The translations under genes and the position numbers were made by a program. From assembly GCA_963170055.1 (NCBI GenBank), contig CAUJGJ010000020.1, forward strand, positions 62,001 to 126,000: a stretch of 64,000 nt of DNA, read 5' to 3'. The stretch comes from Halisarca cf. caerulea. Lineage: Eukaryota > Porifera > Demospongiae > Chondrillida > Halisarcidae. This document shows positions 12,898-27,850 of the stretch, one piece after another. The notes beneath the pieces were generated by a model, which did no database searches, was not told where the DNA came from, and was given only the letters and a program-made list of their open reading frames with translations. The stretch's first letter is position 1. The number at the start of each line of letters is the position of its first letter.

Positions 12898-14563
12898 TGG
12901 GCACACATGACCTTTCTGAAGTGCTGTGGGCGTATTTGTGTAGTGTTGGGTATGCTGGTGCTAATACCAATATTTGGCACTAGCACCACGCACATTCCCA
13001 GTGGAAACACATGAAGTTTATTAACTACTGTGGGCGTATTTGTGTAATGTTGGATTTGCTGGTGCTAATACCAATATTTGGCACTAGCACCACGCACATT
13101 CCCAGTGGACACACATGACCTTTCTAAAGTGCTGTGGGAGTATTTGTGTAATGTTGGATATGCTGGTGCTAATACCAATATTTGGCACTAGCACCACGCA
13201 CATTCCCAGTGGACACACATGACCTTTCTGAAGTGCTGTGGGCGTATTTGTGTAGTGTTGAATATGCTGGTGCTAATACCAATATTTTGCACTAGCACCA
13301 CGCACATTCCCAGTGGACACACATGACCTTTCTGAAGTGCTGTGGGAGTATTTGTGTAATGTTGGATATGCTGGTGCTAATACCAATATTTGGCACTAGC
13401 ACCGCGCACATTCTCAGTGGACACACATGAAGTTTCTTCACTACTGTGGGTGTATTTGTGTAATGTTGGATTTGCTGGTGCTAATACCAATATTTGGCAC
13501 TAGCACCACGCACATTCCCAGTGGACACACATGAAGTTTCTGAAGTGCTGTGGGCGTATTTCTTTAATGTTGGATATTTTGGTGCTAATATAAAATATTT
13601 GGCACTAGCACCACGCACATTCCCAGTGGACACACATGACCTTTCTGAAGTGCTGTGGGCGTATTTGTGTAATGTTGGATATGCTGGTGCTAATACCAAT
13701 ATTTGGCACTAGCACCACGCACATTCTCAGTGGGCACACATGACCTTTCTGAAGTGCTGTGGGCGTATTTGTGTAGTGTTGGGTATGCTGGTGCTAATAC
13801 CAATATTTGGCACTAGCACCACGCACATTCCCAGTGGAAACACATGAAGTTTATTAACTACTGTGGGCGTATTTGTGTAATGTTGGATTTGCTGGTGCTA
13901 ATACCAATATTTGGCACTAGCACCACGCACATTCCCAGTGGACACACATGACCTTTCTGAAGTGCTGTGGGAGTATTTGTGTAATGTTGGATATGCTGGT
14001 GCTAATACCAATATTTGGCACTAGCACCACGCACATTCCCAGTGGACACACATGACCTTTCTGAAGTGCTGTGGGCGTATTTGTGTAGTGTTGAATATGC
14101 TGGTGCTAATACCAATATTTTGCACTAGCACCACGCACATTCCCAGTGGACACACATGACATTTCTGAAGTGCTGTGGTCGTATTTGTGTAATGTTGGAT
14201 ATGCTGGTGCTAATACCAATATTTGGCACTAGCACCGCGCACATTCTCATTGGACACACATGAAGTTTCTTAACTACTGTGGGTGTATTTGTGTAATGTT
14301 GGATTTGCTGATGCTAATACCAATATTTGGCACTAGCACCACGCACATTCCCAGTGGACACACATGAAGTTTCTGAAGTGCTGTGGGCGTATTTCTTTAA
14401 TGTTGGATATTTTGGTGCTAATATAAAATATTTGGCACTAGCACCACGCACATTCCCAGTGGACACACATGACCTTTCTGAAGTGCTGTGGGCGTATTTG
14501 TGTAATGTTGGATATGCTGGTGCTAATACCAATATTTGGCACTAGCACCACGCACATTCTCAG
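12898..14563. repeat. 8-unit tandem repeat in copy 1 (833-bp period)
   Basis: Two units of 833 bp (8 x 104 + 1), 12,898-13,730 and 13,731-14,563. The extra base is the inserted base of a 105-bp monomer in each. Marks are GTTGGGTATGC (12,945 / 13,778), AAGTTTATTAAC, GTGTTGAATATG, ATATTTTGCAC and the ACCGCGCACATTCTC unit. Minor differences exist: GACATTTC with GTGGTCGTA occurs only in the second repeat, and CTAAAG only in the first. Confidence 0.8.
13521..13625. repeat. 105-bp monomer with private insertion, nine copies
   Basis: This unit reads CTAATATAAAATATTTGG where the reference has CTAATACCAATATTTGG, a net gain of one base inside the dyad centre. It also has the CTTTAATG and GATATTTTGG marks. 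The same unit occurs at 14,354, 16,747, 21,220, 32,450, 33,283, 34,948, 40,877 and 43,996 (starts). Nine copies of one rare change point to a single origin spread by block duplication. The change removes the CCAA half of the inner hairpin. Since 105 is 35 codons, reading frame is kept from this unit into the next, which creates chance open frames of 72 codons on both strands around every copy. Confidence 0.9.
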
Positions 14564-17500
14564 TGGACACACATGAAGTTTCTCAACTACTGTGGGCGTA
14601 TTTGTGTAGTGTTGGATATGCTGGTGCTAATACCAATATTTGGCACTAGCACCACGCACATTCCCATTGGAAACACATGAAGTTTCTTAACTACTGTGGG
14701 CGTATTTGTGTAGTGTTGGATGTGTTGGTGCTAATACTAATATTTGGCACTAGCACCACGCACATTCCCAGTGGACACACATGACCTTTCTGAAGTGCTG
14801 TGGGCGTATTTGTGTAGTGTTGGATATGCTGGTGCTAATACCAATATTTGGCACTAGCACCACGCACATTCCCAGTGGACACACATGACCTTTCTGAAGT
14901 TCTGTGGGCGTATTTGTGTAGTGTTGGATATGCTGGTGCTAATACCAATATTTGGCACTAGCACCACGCACATTCCCAGTGGACACACATGAAGTTTCTG
15001 AAGTGCTGTGGGCGTATTTGTTTAATGTTGGATATTTTGGTGCTAATACCAATATTTGGCACTAGCACCACGCACATTCCCAGTGGACACACATGACCTT
15101 TCTGAAGTGCTGTGGGCGTATTTGTGTAATGTTGGATATGCTGGTGCTAATACCAATATTTGGCACTAGCACCACGCACATTCTCAGTGGACACACATGA
15201 AGTTTCTCAACTACTGTGGGCGTATTTGTGTAGTGTTGGATATGCTGGTGCTAATACCAATATTTGGCACTAGCACCACGCGCATTCCCAGTGGACACAC
15301 ATGACCTTTCTGAAGTGCTGTGGGCGTATTTGTGTAGTGTTGGATATGCTGGTGCTAATACCAATATTTGGCACTAGCACCACGCACATTCCCAGTGGAC
15401 ACACATGACCTTTCTGAAGTGCTGTGGGAGTATTTGTGTAATGTTGGATATGCTGGTGCTAATACCAATATTTGGCACTAGCACCACGCACATTCCCATT
15501 GGAAACACATGAAGTTTCTTAACTACTGTGGGCGTATTTGTGTAGTGTTGGATATGCTGGTGCTATTACCAATATTTGGCACTAGCACCACGCACATTCC
15601 CAGTGGACACACATGAAGTTTCTGAAGTGCTGTGGGCGTATTTCTTTAATGTTGGATATTTTGGTGCTAATACCAATATTTGGCACTAGCACCACGCACA
15701 TTCCCAGTGGACACACATGACCTTTCTGAAGTGCTGTGGGAGTATTTGTGTAATGTTGGATATGCTGGTGCTAATACCAATATTTGGCACTAGCACCACG
15801 CACATTCTCAGTGGACACACATGAAGTTTCTCAACTACTGTGGGCGTATTTGTGTAGTGTTGGATATGCTGGTGCTAATACCAATATTTGGCACTAGCAC
15901 CACGCGCATTCCCAGTGGACACACATGACCTTTCTGAAGTGCTGTGGGCGTATTTGTGTAGTGTTGGATATGCTGGTGCTAATACAAATATTTGGCACTA
16001 GCACCACGCGCATTCCCAGTGGACACACATGACCTTTCTGAAGTGCTGTGGGCGTATTTGTGTAGTGTTGGATATGCTGGTGCTAATACAAATATTTGGC
16101 ACTAGCACCACGCACATTCCCAGTGGACACACATGACCTTTCTGAAGTGCTGTGGGAGTATTTGTGTAATGTTGGATATGCTGGTGCTAATACCAATATT
16201 TGGCACTAGCACCACGCACATTCCCAGTGGACACACATGACCTTTCTGAAGTGCTGTGGGCGTATTTGTGTAGTGTTGGATATGCTGGTGCTAATACCAA
16301 TATTTGGCACTAGCACCACGCACATTTCCAGTGGACACACATGAAGTTTCTGAAGTGCTGTGGGCGTATTTGTGTAGTGTTGGATAAGCTGGTGCTAATA
16401 CCAATATTTGGCACTAGCACCACGCACTTTCCCAGTGGACACAAATGAAGTTTCTGAAGTGCTGTGGGCGTATTTGTGTAGTGTTGGATATGCTATTGCT
16501 AATACAAATATTTGGCACTAGCACCACGCACTTTCCCAGTGGACACACATGAAGTTACTGAAGTGCTGTGGGCGTATTTGTGTAATGTTGGATATGCTGG
16601 TGCTAATACCAATATTTGGCACTAGCACCGCGCACATTCTCAGTGGACACACATGAAGTTTCTTAACTACTGTGGGTGTATTTGTGTAATGTTGGATTTG
16701 CTGGTGCTAATACCAATATTTGGCACTAGCACCACGCACATTCCCAGTGGACACACATGAAGTTTCTGAAGTGCTGTGGGCGTATTTCTTTAATGTTGGA
16801 TATTTTGGTGCTAATATAAAATATTTGGCACTAGCACCACGCACATTCCCAGTGGACACACATGACCTTTCTGAAGTGCTGTGGGCGTATTTGTGTAATG
16901 TTGGATATGCTGGTGCTAATACCAATATTTGGCACTAGCACCACGCACATTCTCAGTGGACACACATGAAGTTTCTCAACTACTGTGGGCGTATTTGTGT
17001 AGTGTTGGATATGCTGGTGCTAATACCAATATTTGGCACTAGCACCACGCACATTCCCATTGGAAACACATGAAGTTTCTTAACTACTGTGGGCGTATTT
17101 GTGTAGTGTTGGATGTGTTGGTGCTAATACTAATATTTGGCACTAGCACCACGCACATTCCCAGTGGACACACATGACCTTTCTGAAGTGCTGTGGGCGT
17201 ATTTGTGTAGTGTTGGATATGCTGGTGCTAATACCAATATTTGGCACTAGCACCACGCACATTCCCAGTGGACACACATGACCTTTCTGAAGTTCTGTGG
17301 GCGTATTTGTGTAGTGTTGGATATGCTGGTGCTAATACCAATATTTGGCACTAGCACCACGCACATTCCCAGTGGACACACATGAAGTTTCTGAAGTGCT
17401 GTGGGCGTATTTGTTTAATGTTGGATATTTTGGTGCTAATACCAATATTTGGCACTAGCACCACGCACATTCCCAGTGGACACACATGACCTTTCTGAAG

Positions 17501-20500
17501 TGCTGTGGGCGTATTTGTGTAATGTTGGATATGCTGGTGCTAATACCAATATTTGGCACTAGCACCACGCACATTCTCAGTGGACACACATGAAGTTTCT
17601 CAACTACTGTGGGCGTATTTGTGTAGTGTTGGATATGCTGGTGCTAATACCAATATTTGGCACTAGCACCACGCGCATTCCCAGTGGACACACATGACCT
17701 TTCTGAAGTGCTGTGGGCGTATTTGTGTAGTGTTGGATATGCTGGTGCTAATACCAATATTTGGCACTAGCACCACGCACATTCCCAGTGGACACACATG
17801 ACCTTTCTGAAGTGCTGTGGGAGTATTTGTGTAATGTTGGATATGCTGGTGCTAATACCAATATTTGGCACTAGCACCACGCACATTCCCATTGGAAACA
17901 CATGAAGTTTCTTAACTACTGTGGGCGTATTTGTGTAGTGTTGGATATGCTGGTGCTATTACCAATATTTGGCACTAGCACCACGCACATTCCCAGTGGA
18001 CACACATGAAGTTTCTGAAGTGCTGTGGGCGTATTTCTTTAATGTTGGATATTTTGGTGCTAATACCAATATTTGGCACTAGCACCACGCACATTCCCAG
18101 TGGACACACATGACCTTTCTGAAGTGCTGTGGGCGTATTTGTGTAATGTTGGATATGCTGGTGCTAATACCAATATTTGGCACTAGCACCACGCACATTC
18201 TCAGTGGACACACATGAAGTTTCTCAACTACTGTGGGCGTATTTGTGTAGTGTTGGATATGCTGGTGCTAATACCAATATTTGGCACTAGCACCACGCGC
18301 ATTCCCAGTGGACACACATGACCTTTCTGAAGTGCTGTGGGCGTATTTGTGTAGTGTTGGATATGCTGGTGCTAATACAAATATTTGGCACTAGCACCAC
18401 GCGCATTCCCAGTGGACACACATGACCTTTCTGAAGTGCTGTGGGCGTATTTGTGTAGTGTTGGATATGCTGGTGCTAATACAAATATTTGGCACTAGCA
18501 CCACGCACATTCCCAGTGGACACACATGACCTTTCTGAAGTGCTGTGGGAGTATTTGTGTAATGTTGGATATGCTGGTGCTAATACCAATATTTGGCACT
18601 AGCACCACGCACATTCCCAGTGGACACACATGACCTTTCTGAAGTGCTGTGGGCGTATTTGTGTAGTGTTGGATATGCTGGTGCTAATACCAATATTTGG
18701 CACTAGCACCACGCACATTTCCAGTGGACACACATGAAGTTTCTGAAGTGCTGTGGGCGTATTTGTGTAGTGTTGGATAAGCTGGTGCTAATACCAATAT
18801 TTGGCACTAGCACCACGCACTTTCCCAGTGGACACAAATGAAGTTTCTGAAGTGCTGTGGGCGTATTTGTGTAGTGTTGGATATGCTGGTGCTAATACAA
18901 ATATTTGGCACTAGCACCACGCACTTTCCCAGTGGACACACATGAAGTTACTGAAGTGCTGTGGGCGTATTTGTGTAATGTTGGATATGCTGGTGCAAAT
19001 ACCAATATTTGGCACTAGCACCACGCACATTCCCAGTGGACACACATGAAGTTTCTCAACTACTGTGGGCGTATTATTGTAGTGTTGGATATGCTGGTGC
19101 TAATACCAATATTTGGCACTAGCACCACGCACATTCCCATTGGAAACACATGAAGTTTCTTAACTACTGTGGGCGTATTTGTGTAGTGTTGGATGTGTTG
19201 GTGCTAATACTAATATTTGGCACTAGCACCACGCACATTCCCAGTGGACACACATGACCTTTCTGAAGTGCTGTGGGCGTATTTGTATAGTGTTGGATAT
19301 GCTGGTGCTAATACCAATATTTGGCACTAGCACCACGCACATTCCCAGTGGACACACATGACCTTTCTGAAGTTCTGTGGGCGTATTTGTGTAGTGTTGG
19401 ATATGCTGGTGCTAATACCAATATTTGGCACTAGCACCACGCACATTCCCAGTGGACACACATGAAGTTTCTGAAGTGCTGTGGGCGTATTTGTTTAATG
19501 TTGGATATTTTGGTGCTAATACATATATTTGGCACTAGCACCACGCACATTCCCAGTGGACACACATGACCTTTCTGAAGTGCTGTGGGCTTATTTGTGT
19601 AATGTTGGATATGCTGGTGCTAATACCAATATTTGGCACTAGCACCACGCACATTCTCAGTGGACACACATGAAGTTTCTCAACTACTGTGGGCGTATTT
19701 GTGTAGTGTTGGATTTGCTGGTGCTAATACCAATATTTGGCACTAGCACCACGCGCATTCCCAGTGGACACACATGACTTTTCTGAAGTGCTGTGGGCGT
19801 ATTTGTGTAGTGTTGGATATGCTGGTGCTAATACCAATATTTGGCACTAGCACCACGCACATTCCCAGTGGACACACATGAAGTTTCTTAACTACTGTGG
19901 GCGTATTTGTGAAATGTTGGATATGCTGGTGCTAATACCAATATTTGGCACTAGCACCACGCACATTCCCATTGGAAACACATGAAGTTTCTTAACTACT
20001 GTGGGCGTATTTGTGTAGTGTTGGATATGCTGGTGCTAATACCAATATTTGGCACTAGCACCACGCACATTCCCAGTGGACACACATGACCTTTCTGAAG
20101 TTCTGTGGGCGTATTTGTGTAGTGTTGGATATGCTGGTGCTAATACCAATATTTGGCACTAGCACCACGCACATTCCCAGTGGACACACATGAAGTTTCT
20201 GAAGTGCTGTGGGCGTATTTCTTTAATGTTGGATATTTTGGTGCTAATACCAATATTTGGCACTAGCACCACGCACATTCCCAGTGGACACACATGACCT
20301 TTCTGAAGTGCTGTGGGCGTATTTGTGTAATGTTGGATATGCTGGTGCTAATACCAATATTTGGCACTAGCACCACGCACATTCTCAGTGGACACACATG
20401 AAGTTTCTCAACTACTGTGGGCGTATTTGTGTAGTGTTGGATATGCTGGTGCTAATACCAATATTTGGCACTAGCACCACGCGCATTCCCAGTGGACACA

Positions 20501-21740
20501 CATGACCTTTCTGAAGTGCTGTGGGCGTATTTGTGTAGTGTTGGATATGCTGGTGCTAATACAAATATTTGGCACTAGCACCACGCACATTCCCAGTGGA
20601 CACACATGACCTTTCTGAAGTGCTGTGGGAGTATTTGTGTAATGTTGGATATGCTGGTGCTAATACCAATATTTGGCACTAGCACCACGCACATTCCCAG
20701 TGGACACACATGAAGTTTATTAACTACTGTGGGCGTATTTGTGTAATGTTGGATTTGCTGGTGCTAATACCAATATTTGGCACTAGCACCACGCACATTC
20801 CCAGTGGACACACATGACCTTTCTGAAGTGCTGTGGGAGTATTTGTGTAATGTTGGATATGCTGGTGCTAATACCAATATTTGGCACTAGCACCACGCAC
20901 ATTCCCAGTGGACACACATGACCTTTCTGAAGTGCTCTGGGCGTATTTGTGTAGTGTTGAATATGCTGGTGCTAATACCAATATTTGGCACTAGCACCAC
21001 GCACATTCCCAGTGGACACACATGACATTTCTGAAGTGCTGTGGTCGTATTTGTGTAATGTTGGATATGCTGGTGCTAATACCAATATTTGGCACTAGCA
21101 CCGCGCACATTCTCAGTGGACACACATGAAGTTTCTTAACTACTGTGGGTGTATTTGTGTAATGTTGGATTTGCTGGTGCTAATACCAATATTTGGCACT
21201 AGCACCACGCACATTCCCAGTGGACACACATGAAGTTTCTGAAGTGCTGTGGGCGTATTTCTTTAATGTTGGATATTTTGGTGCTAATATAAAATATTTG
21301 GCACTAGCACCACGCACATTCCCAGTGGACACACATGACCTTTCTGAAGTGCTGTGGGCGTATTTGTGTAATGTTGGATATGCTGGTGCTAATACCAATA
21401 TTTGGCACTAGCACCACGCACATTCTCAGTGGACACACATGAAGTTTCTCAACTACTGTGGGCGTATTTGTGTAGTGTTGGATATGCTGGTGCTAATACC
21501 AATATTTGGCACTAGCACCACGCACATTCCCATTGGAAACACATGAAGTTTCTTAACTACTGTGGGCGTTTTTGTGTAGTGTTGGATGTGTTGGTGCTAA
21601 TACTAATATTTGGCACTAGCACCACGCACATTCCCAGTGGACACACATGACCTTTCTGAAGTGCTGTGGGCGTATTTGTGTAGTGTTGGATATGCTGGTG
21701 CTAATACCAATATTTGGCACTAGCACCACGCACATTCCCA

Positions 21741-21842
21741 GTGGACACACGAAGTTTCTGAAGTGCTGTGGGCGTATTTGTTTAATGTTGGATATTTTGG
21801 TGCTAATACCAATATTTGGCACTAGCACCACGCACATTCCCA
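21741..21842. repeat. 102-bp monomer, 2-bp deletion, three copies
   Basis: GACACACGAAGTTTC replaces GACACACATGAAGTTTC, a loss of AT. The same unit lies at 41,398-41,499 and 44,517-44,618. In each case it sits 521 bp after the start of a 105-bp insertion unit, so the two travel together on the copied blocks. 102 is 34 codons, and chance open frames of 69 and 78 codons on opposite strands again appear at each copy. Confidence 0.9.
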
Positions 21843-24800
21843 GTGGACACACATGACCTTTCTGAAGTGCTGTGGGCGTATTTGTGTAATGTTGGATATG
21901 CTGGTGCTAATACCAATATTTGGCACTAGCACCACGCACATTCTCAGTGGACACACATGACCTTTCTGAAGTGCTGTGGGCGTATTTGTGTAGTGTTGGA
22001 TATGCTGGTGCTAATACCAATATTTGGCACTAGCACCACGCACATTCCCAGTGGACACACATCACCTTTCTGAAGTTCTGTGGGCGTATTTGTGTAGTGT
22101 TGGATATGCTGGTGCTAATACCAATATTTGGCACTAGCACCACGCACATTCCCATTGGAAACACAAGAAGTTTCTTAACTACTGTGGGCGTATTTGTGTA
22201 GTGTTGGATGTGTTGGTGCTAATACTAATATTTGGCACTAGCACCACGCACATTCCCAGTGGACACACATGACCTTTCTGAAGTGCTGTGGGCGTATTTG
22301 TGTAGTGTTGGATATGCTGGTGCTAATACCAATATTTGGCACTAGCACCACGCACATTCCCAGTGGACACACATGACCTTTCTGAAGTTCTGTGTGCGTA
22401 TTTGTGTAGTGTTGGATATGCTGGTGCTAATACCAATATTTGGCACTAGCACCACGCACATTCCCAGTGGACACACATGACCTTTCTGAAGTGCTGTGGG
22501 CGTATTTGTGTAGTGTTGGATATGCTGGTGCTAATACCAATATTTGGCACTAGCACCACGCACATTCCCAGTGGACACACATGACCTTTCTGAAGTGCTG
22601 TGTGCGTATTTGTGTAGTGTTGGATATGCTGGTGCTAATACCAATATTTGGCACTAGCACCACGCACATTCCCAGTGGACACACATGAAGTTTCTTAACT
22701 ACTGTGGGCGTATTTTTGTAATGTTGGATTTGCTGGTGCTAATACCAATATTTGGCACTAGCACCACGCACATTCTCAGTGGACACACATGAAGTTTCTG
22801 AAGTGCTGTGGGCGTATTTGTGTAATGTTGGATATGCTGGTGCTAATACCAATATTTGGCACTAGCACCACGCACATTCCCAGTGGACACACGTGACCTT
22901 ACTGAAGTTCTGTGGGCGTATTTGTGTAGTGTTGGATATGCTGGTGCTAATACCAATATTTGGCACTAGCACCACGCACATTCCCATTGGAAACACATGA
23001 AGTTTCTTAACTACTGTGGGCGTATTTGTGTAGTGTTGGATGTGTTGGTGCTAATACTAATATTTGGCACTAGCACCACGCACATTCCCAGTGGACACAC
23101 ATGACCTTTCTGAAGTGCTGTGGGCGTATTTGTGTAGTGTTGGATATGCTGGTGCTAATACCAATATTTGGCACTAGCACCACGCACATTCCCAGTGGAC
23201 ACACATGACCTTTCTGAAGTGCTGTGTGCGTATTTGTGTAGTGTTGGATATGCTGGTGCTAATACCAATATTTAGCACTAGCACCACGCACATTCCCAGT
23301 GGACACACATGAAGTTTGTTAACTACTGTGGGCGTATTTATGTAATGTTGGATTTGCTTGTGCAAATACCAATATTTGGCACTAGCACCACGCACATTCT
23401 CAGTGGACACACATGAAGTTTCTGAAGTGCTGTGGGCGTATTTGTGTAATGTTGGATATGCTGGTGCTAATACCAATATTTGGCACTAGCACCACGCACA
23501 TTCCCAGTGGACACACGTGACCTTGCTGAAGTGCTGTGGGCGTATTTGTGTAGTGTTGGATATGCTGGTGCTAATACCAATATTTGGCACTAGCACCACG
23601 CACATTCCCATTGGAAACACATGAAGTTTCTTAACTACTGTGGGCGTATTTGTGTAGTGTTGGATGTGTTGGTGCTAATACTAATATTTGGCACTAGCAC
23701 CACGCACATTCCCAGTGGACACACATGACCTTTCTGAAGTGCTGTGGGCGTATTTGTGTAGTGTTGGATATGCTGGTGCTAATACCAATATTTGGCACTA
23801 GCACCACGCACATTCCCATTGGAAACACATGAAGTTTCTTAACTACTGTGGGCGTATTTGTGTAGTGTTGGATATGCTGGTGCTAATACAAATATTTGGC
23901 ACTAGCACCACGCACATTCCCAGTGGACACACATGACCTTTCTGAAGTTCTGTGGGCGTATTTGTGTAGTGTTGGATATGCTGCTGTTAATACCAATATT
24001 TGGCACTAGCACCACGCACATTCCCAGTGGACACACATGACCTTTCTGAAGTGCTGTGGGCGTATTTGTGTAATGTTGGATATGCTGGTGCTAATACCAA
24101 TATTTGGCACTAGCACCACGCACATTCTCAGTGGACACACATGAAGTTTCTCAACTACTGTGGGCGTATTTGTGTAGTGTTGGATATGCTGGTGCAAAAA
24201 ACAATATTTGGCACTAGCACCACGCACATTCCCAGTGGACACACATTACCTTTCTGAAGTGCTGTGGGCGTATTTGTGTAATGTTGGATAAGCTGGTGCT
24301 AATACCAATATTTAACACTAGCACCACGCACAGTCCCAGTGGGCACACATGACCTTTCTGAAGTGCTGTGGGCGTATTTGTGTAGTGTTGGATATGCTGG
24401 TGCTAATACCAATATTTGGCACTAGCACCACGCACATTCCCAGTGGAAACACATGAAGTTTCTTAACTACTGTGGGCGTATTTGTGAAATGTTGGATTTG
24501 CTGGTGCTAATACCAATATTTGGCACTAGCACCACGCACATTCCCAGTGGACACACATTACCTTTCTGAAGTGCTGGGGGCGTATTTGTGTAGTGTTGGA
24601 TATGCTGGTGCTAATACCAATATTTGGCACTAGCACCACGCACATTCCCATTGGACACACATGACCTTTCTGAAGTGCTGTGGGAGTATTTGTGTAGTGT
24701 TGGATATGCTGGTGCTAATACCAATATTTGGCACTAGCACCACGCACATTCCCAGTGGACACACATGACCTTTCTGAAGTGCTGTGGGCGTATTTGTGTA

Positions 24801-25794
24801 ATGTTGGATATGCTGGTGCTAATACCAATATTTGGCACTAGCACCACGCACATTCTCAGTGGACACACATGAAGTTTCTCAACTACTGTGGGCGTATTTG
24901 TGTAGTGTTGGATATGCTGGTGCTAATACCAATATTTGGCACTAGCACCACGCACATTCCCAGTGGACACACATTACCTTTCTGAAGTGCTGTGGGCGTA
25001 TTTGTGTAATGTTGGATAAGCTGGTGCTAATACCAATATTTAACACTAGCACCACGCACATTCCCAGTGGGCACACATGACCTTTCTGAAGTGCTGTGGG
25101 CGTATTTGTGTAGTGTTGGATATGCTGGTGCTAATACCAATATTTGGCACTAGCACCACGCACATTCCCAGTGTAAACACATGAAGTTTCTGAACTACTG
25201 TGGGCGTATTTGTGTAATGTTGGATTTGCTGGTGCTAATACCAATATTTGGCACTAGCACCACGCACATTCCCAGTGGACACACATGACCTTTCTGAAGT
25301 GCTGTGGGCGTATTTGTGTAGTGTGAGATATGCTGGTGCTAATACCAATATTTGGCACAAGCACCACACACATTCCCAGTGGACACACATGAAGTTTCTG
25401 AAGTGCTGTGGGCGTATTTGTGTAGTGTTGGATATGCTGGTGCTAATACCAATATTTGGCATTAGCACCACGCACTTTACCAGTGGACACACATGAAGTT
25501 TCTGAAGTGCTGTGGGCGTATTTGTGTAATGTTGGATATGCTGGTGCTAATACCAATATTTGGCACTAGCACCACGCACATTCCCAGTGGACACACATGA
25601 AGTTTCTTAACTACTGTGGGCGTATTTGTGTAATGTTGGATATGCTGGTGCTAATACCAATATTTGGCACTAGCACCACGCACATTCCCAGTGGACACAC
25701 ATGACCTTTCTGAAGTGCTCTGGGCGTATTTGTGTAGTGTTGAATATGCTGGTGCTAATACCAATATTTGGCACTAGCACCACGCACTTTCGCA

Positions 25795-25897
25795 GTGGAC
25801 ACACATGAAGTTTCTGAAGTGCTGTGGGCGTATTTTGTAATGTTGGATATGCTGTTGCTAATACCAATATTTGGCACTAGCACCATGCACATTCCCA
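25795..25897. repeat. 103-bp monomer (1-bp deletion)
   Basis: GTATTTTGTAATG stands where other units have GTATTTGTGTAATG, with a net loss of one base. It also carries CGCAGTGG instead of CCCAGTGG just before its start and a T at unit position 61 (GCTGTTGC). It is single-copy in the window. Confidence 0.85.
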
Positions 25898-26394
25898 GCG
25901 GACACACATGAAGTTTCTTAACTACTGTGGGCGTATTTGTGAAATGTTGGATATGCTGGTGCTAATACCAATATTTGGCACTAGCACCACGCACATTCCC
26001 AGTGGACACACATGACCTTTCTGAATTGCTGTGGGCGTATTTGTGTAGTGTTGGATATGCTGGTGCTAATACCAATATTTGGCACTAGCACCACGCACAT
26101 TCCCAGTGGACACACATGACCTTTCTGAAGTGCTGTGGGCGTATTTGTGTAATGTTGGATATGCTGGTGCTAATACCAATATTTGGCACTAGCACCACGC
26201 ACATTCTCAGTGGACACACATGAAGTTTCTCAACTACTGTGGGCGTATTTGTGTAGTGTTGGATATGCTGGTGCTAATACCAATATTTGGCACTAGCACC
26301 ACGCGCATTCCCAGTGGACACACATGACCTTTCTGAAGTGCTGTGGGCGTATTTGTGTAGTGTTGGATATGCTGGTGCTAATACCAATATTTGA

Positions 26395-27850
26395 CACTAG
26401 CACCACGCACATTCCCAGTGGACACACATGACCTTTATGAAGTGCTGTGGGAGTATTTGTGTAATGTTGGATATGCTGATGCTAATACCAATATTTGGCA
26501 CTAGCACCACGCACATTCCCAGTGGACACACATGACCTTTCTGAAGTGCTGTGGGCGTATTTGTGTAGTGTTGGATATGCTGGTGCTAATACCAATATTT
26601 GGCACTAGCACCACGCACATTTCCAGTGGATACACATGAAGTTTCTGAAGTGCTGTGAGCGTATTTGTGTAGTGTTGGATAAGCTGGTGCTAATACCAAT
26701 ATTTGGCACTAGCACCACGCACTTTCCCAGTGGACACAAATGAAGTTTCTGAAGTGCTGTGGGCGTATTTGTGTAGTGTTGGATATGCTGGTGCTAATAC
26801 CAATATTTGGCACTAGCACCACGCACTTTCCCAGTGGACACACATGAAGTTACTGAAGTGCTGTGGGCGTATTTGTGTAATGTTGGATATGCTGGTGCAA
26901 ATACCAATATTTGGCACTAGCACCACGCACATTCCCAGTGGACAAACATGAAGTTTCTAAACTACTATGGGCGTATTTGTGTAATGTTGGATATGCTGGT
27001 GCTAATACCAATATTTGGCACTAGCACCACGCACATTCCCAGTGGACACACATGACCTTTCTGAAGTGCTGTGGGCGTATTTGTGTAGTGTTGGATAAGC
27101 TGGTGCTAATACCAATATTTGGCACTAGCACCACGCACATTCCCAGTGGACACACATGACCTTTCTGAAGTGCTGTGGGAGTATTTGTGTAATGTTGGAT
27201 ATGCTGGTGCTAATACCAATATTTGGCACTAGCACCACGCACATTCCCAGTGGACACACATGACCTTTCTGAAGTGCTGTGGGCGTATTTGTGTAGTGTT
27301 GGATATGCTGGTGCTAATACCAATATTTGGCACTAGCACCACGCACATTTCCAGTGGACACACATGAAGTTTCTGAAGTGCTGTGAGCGTATTTGTGTAG
27401 TGTTGGATAAGCTGGTGCTAATACCAATATTTGGCACTAGCACCACGCACTTTCCCAGTGGACACAAATGAAGTTTCTGAAGTGCTGTGGGCGTATTTGT
27501 GTAGTGTTGGATATGCTGGTGCTAATACCAATATTTGGCACTAGCACCACGCACTTTCCCAGTGGACACACATGAAGTTACTGAAGTGCTGTGGGCGTAT
27601 TTGTGTAATGTTGGATATGCTGGTGCTAATACCAATATTTGGCACTAGCACCACGCACATTCCCAGTGGACAAACATGAAGTTTCTAAACTACTATGGGC
27701 GTATTTGTGTAATGTTGGATATGCTGGTGCTAATACCAATATTTGGCACTAGCACCACGCACATTCCCAGTGGACACACATGACCTTTCTGAAGTGCTGT
27801 GGGCGTATTTGTGTAATGTTGGATAAGCTGGTGCTAATACCAATATTTGA
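26395..27850. repeat. 7-unit tandem repeat (728 bp x 2)
   Basis: Two blocks, about 26,395-27,122 and 27,123-27,850, lie within the segment private to copy 2. Shared marks are GCTGTGAGCG (26,652 / 27,380), CATTTCCAGTGG, GGATAAGCTGG, CACTTTCCC with ACAAATGAAG, GAAGTTACTG, and ACAAACATGAAGTTTCTAAAC. Differences include GGATACACATG and GACCTTTATG in the first, and GGTGCAAAT versus GGTGCTAAT. Confidence 0.75.

Larger units (their letters stand above)
5839..21960. repeat. Large block, copy 1 (16,122 bp, about 155 units)
   Basis: This block is followed directly by a second copy starting at 21,961. The first offset, 16,122 bp, is 155 x 104 + 2. Marks at that offset include ACAAGAAGTTTC (6,041 / 22,163), both CACGTG units (6,768 / 22,890 and 7,392 / 23,514), GGTGCAAAAAACAATATT near 8,070 / 24,192, and GTGTAAACAC (9,049 / 25,171). 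The left junction lies between about 5,826 and 5,839, because the copies differ just upstream (CCCAG versus CTCAG). It contains a 14-unit repeat, an 8-unit repeat, four units with the 105-bp insertion and one 102-bp unit. Confidence 0.85.

Noticed and set aside
13591..13600. TATAAAATATTT in the 105-bp unit as a TATA-box promoter
   Set aside because: It looks like a TATA element, but it is a one-base insertion variant inside satellite with no downstream gene. AT-rich match alone is not support.
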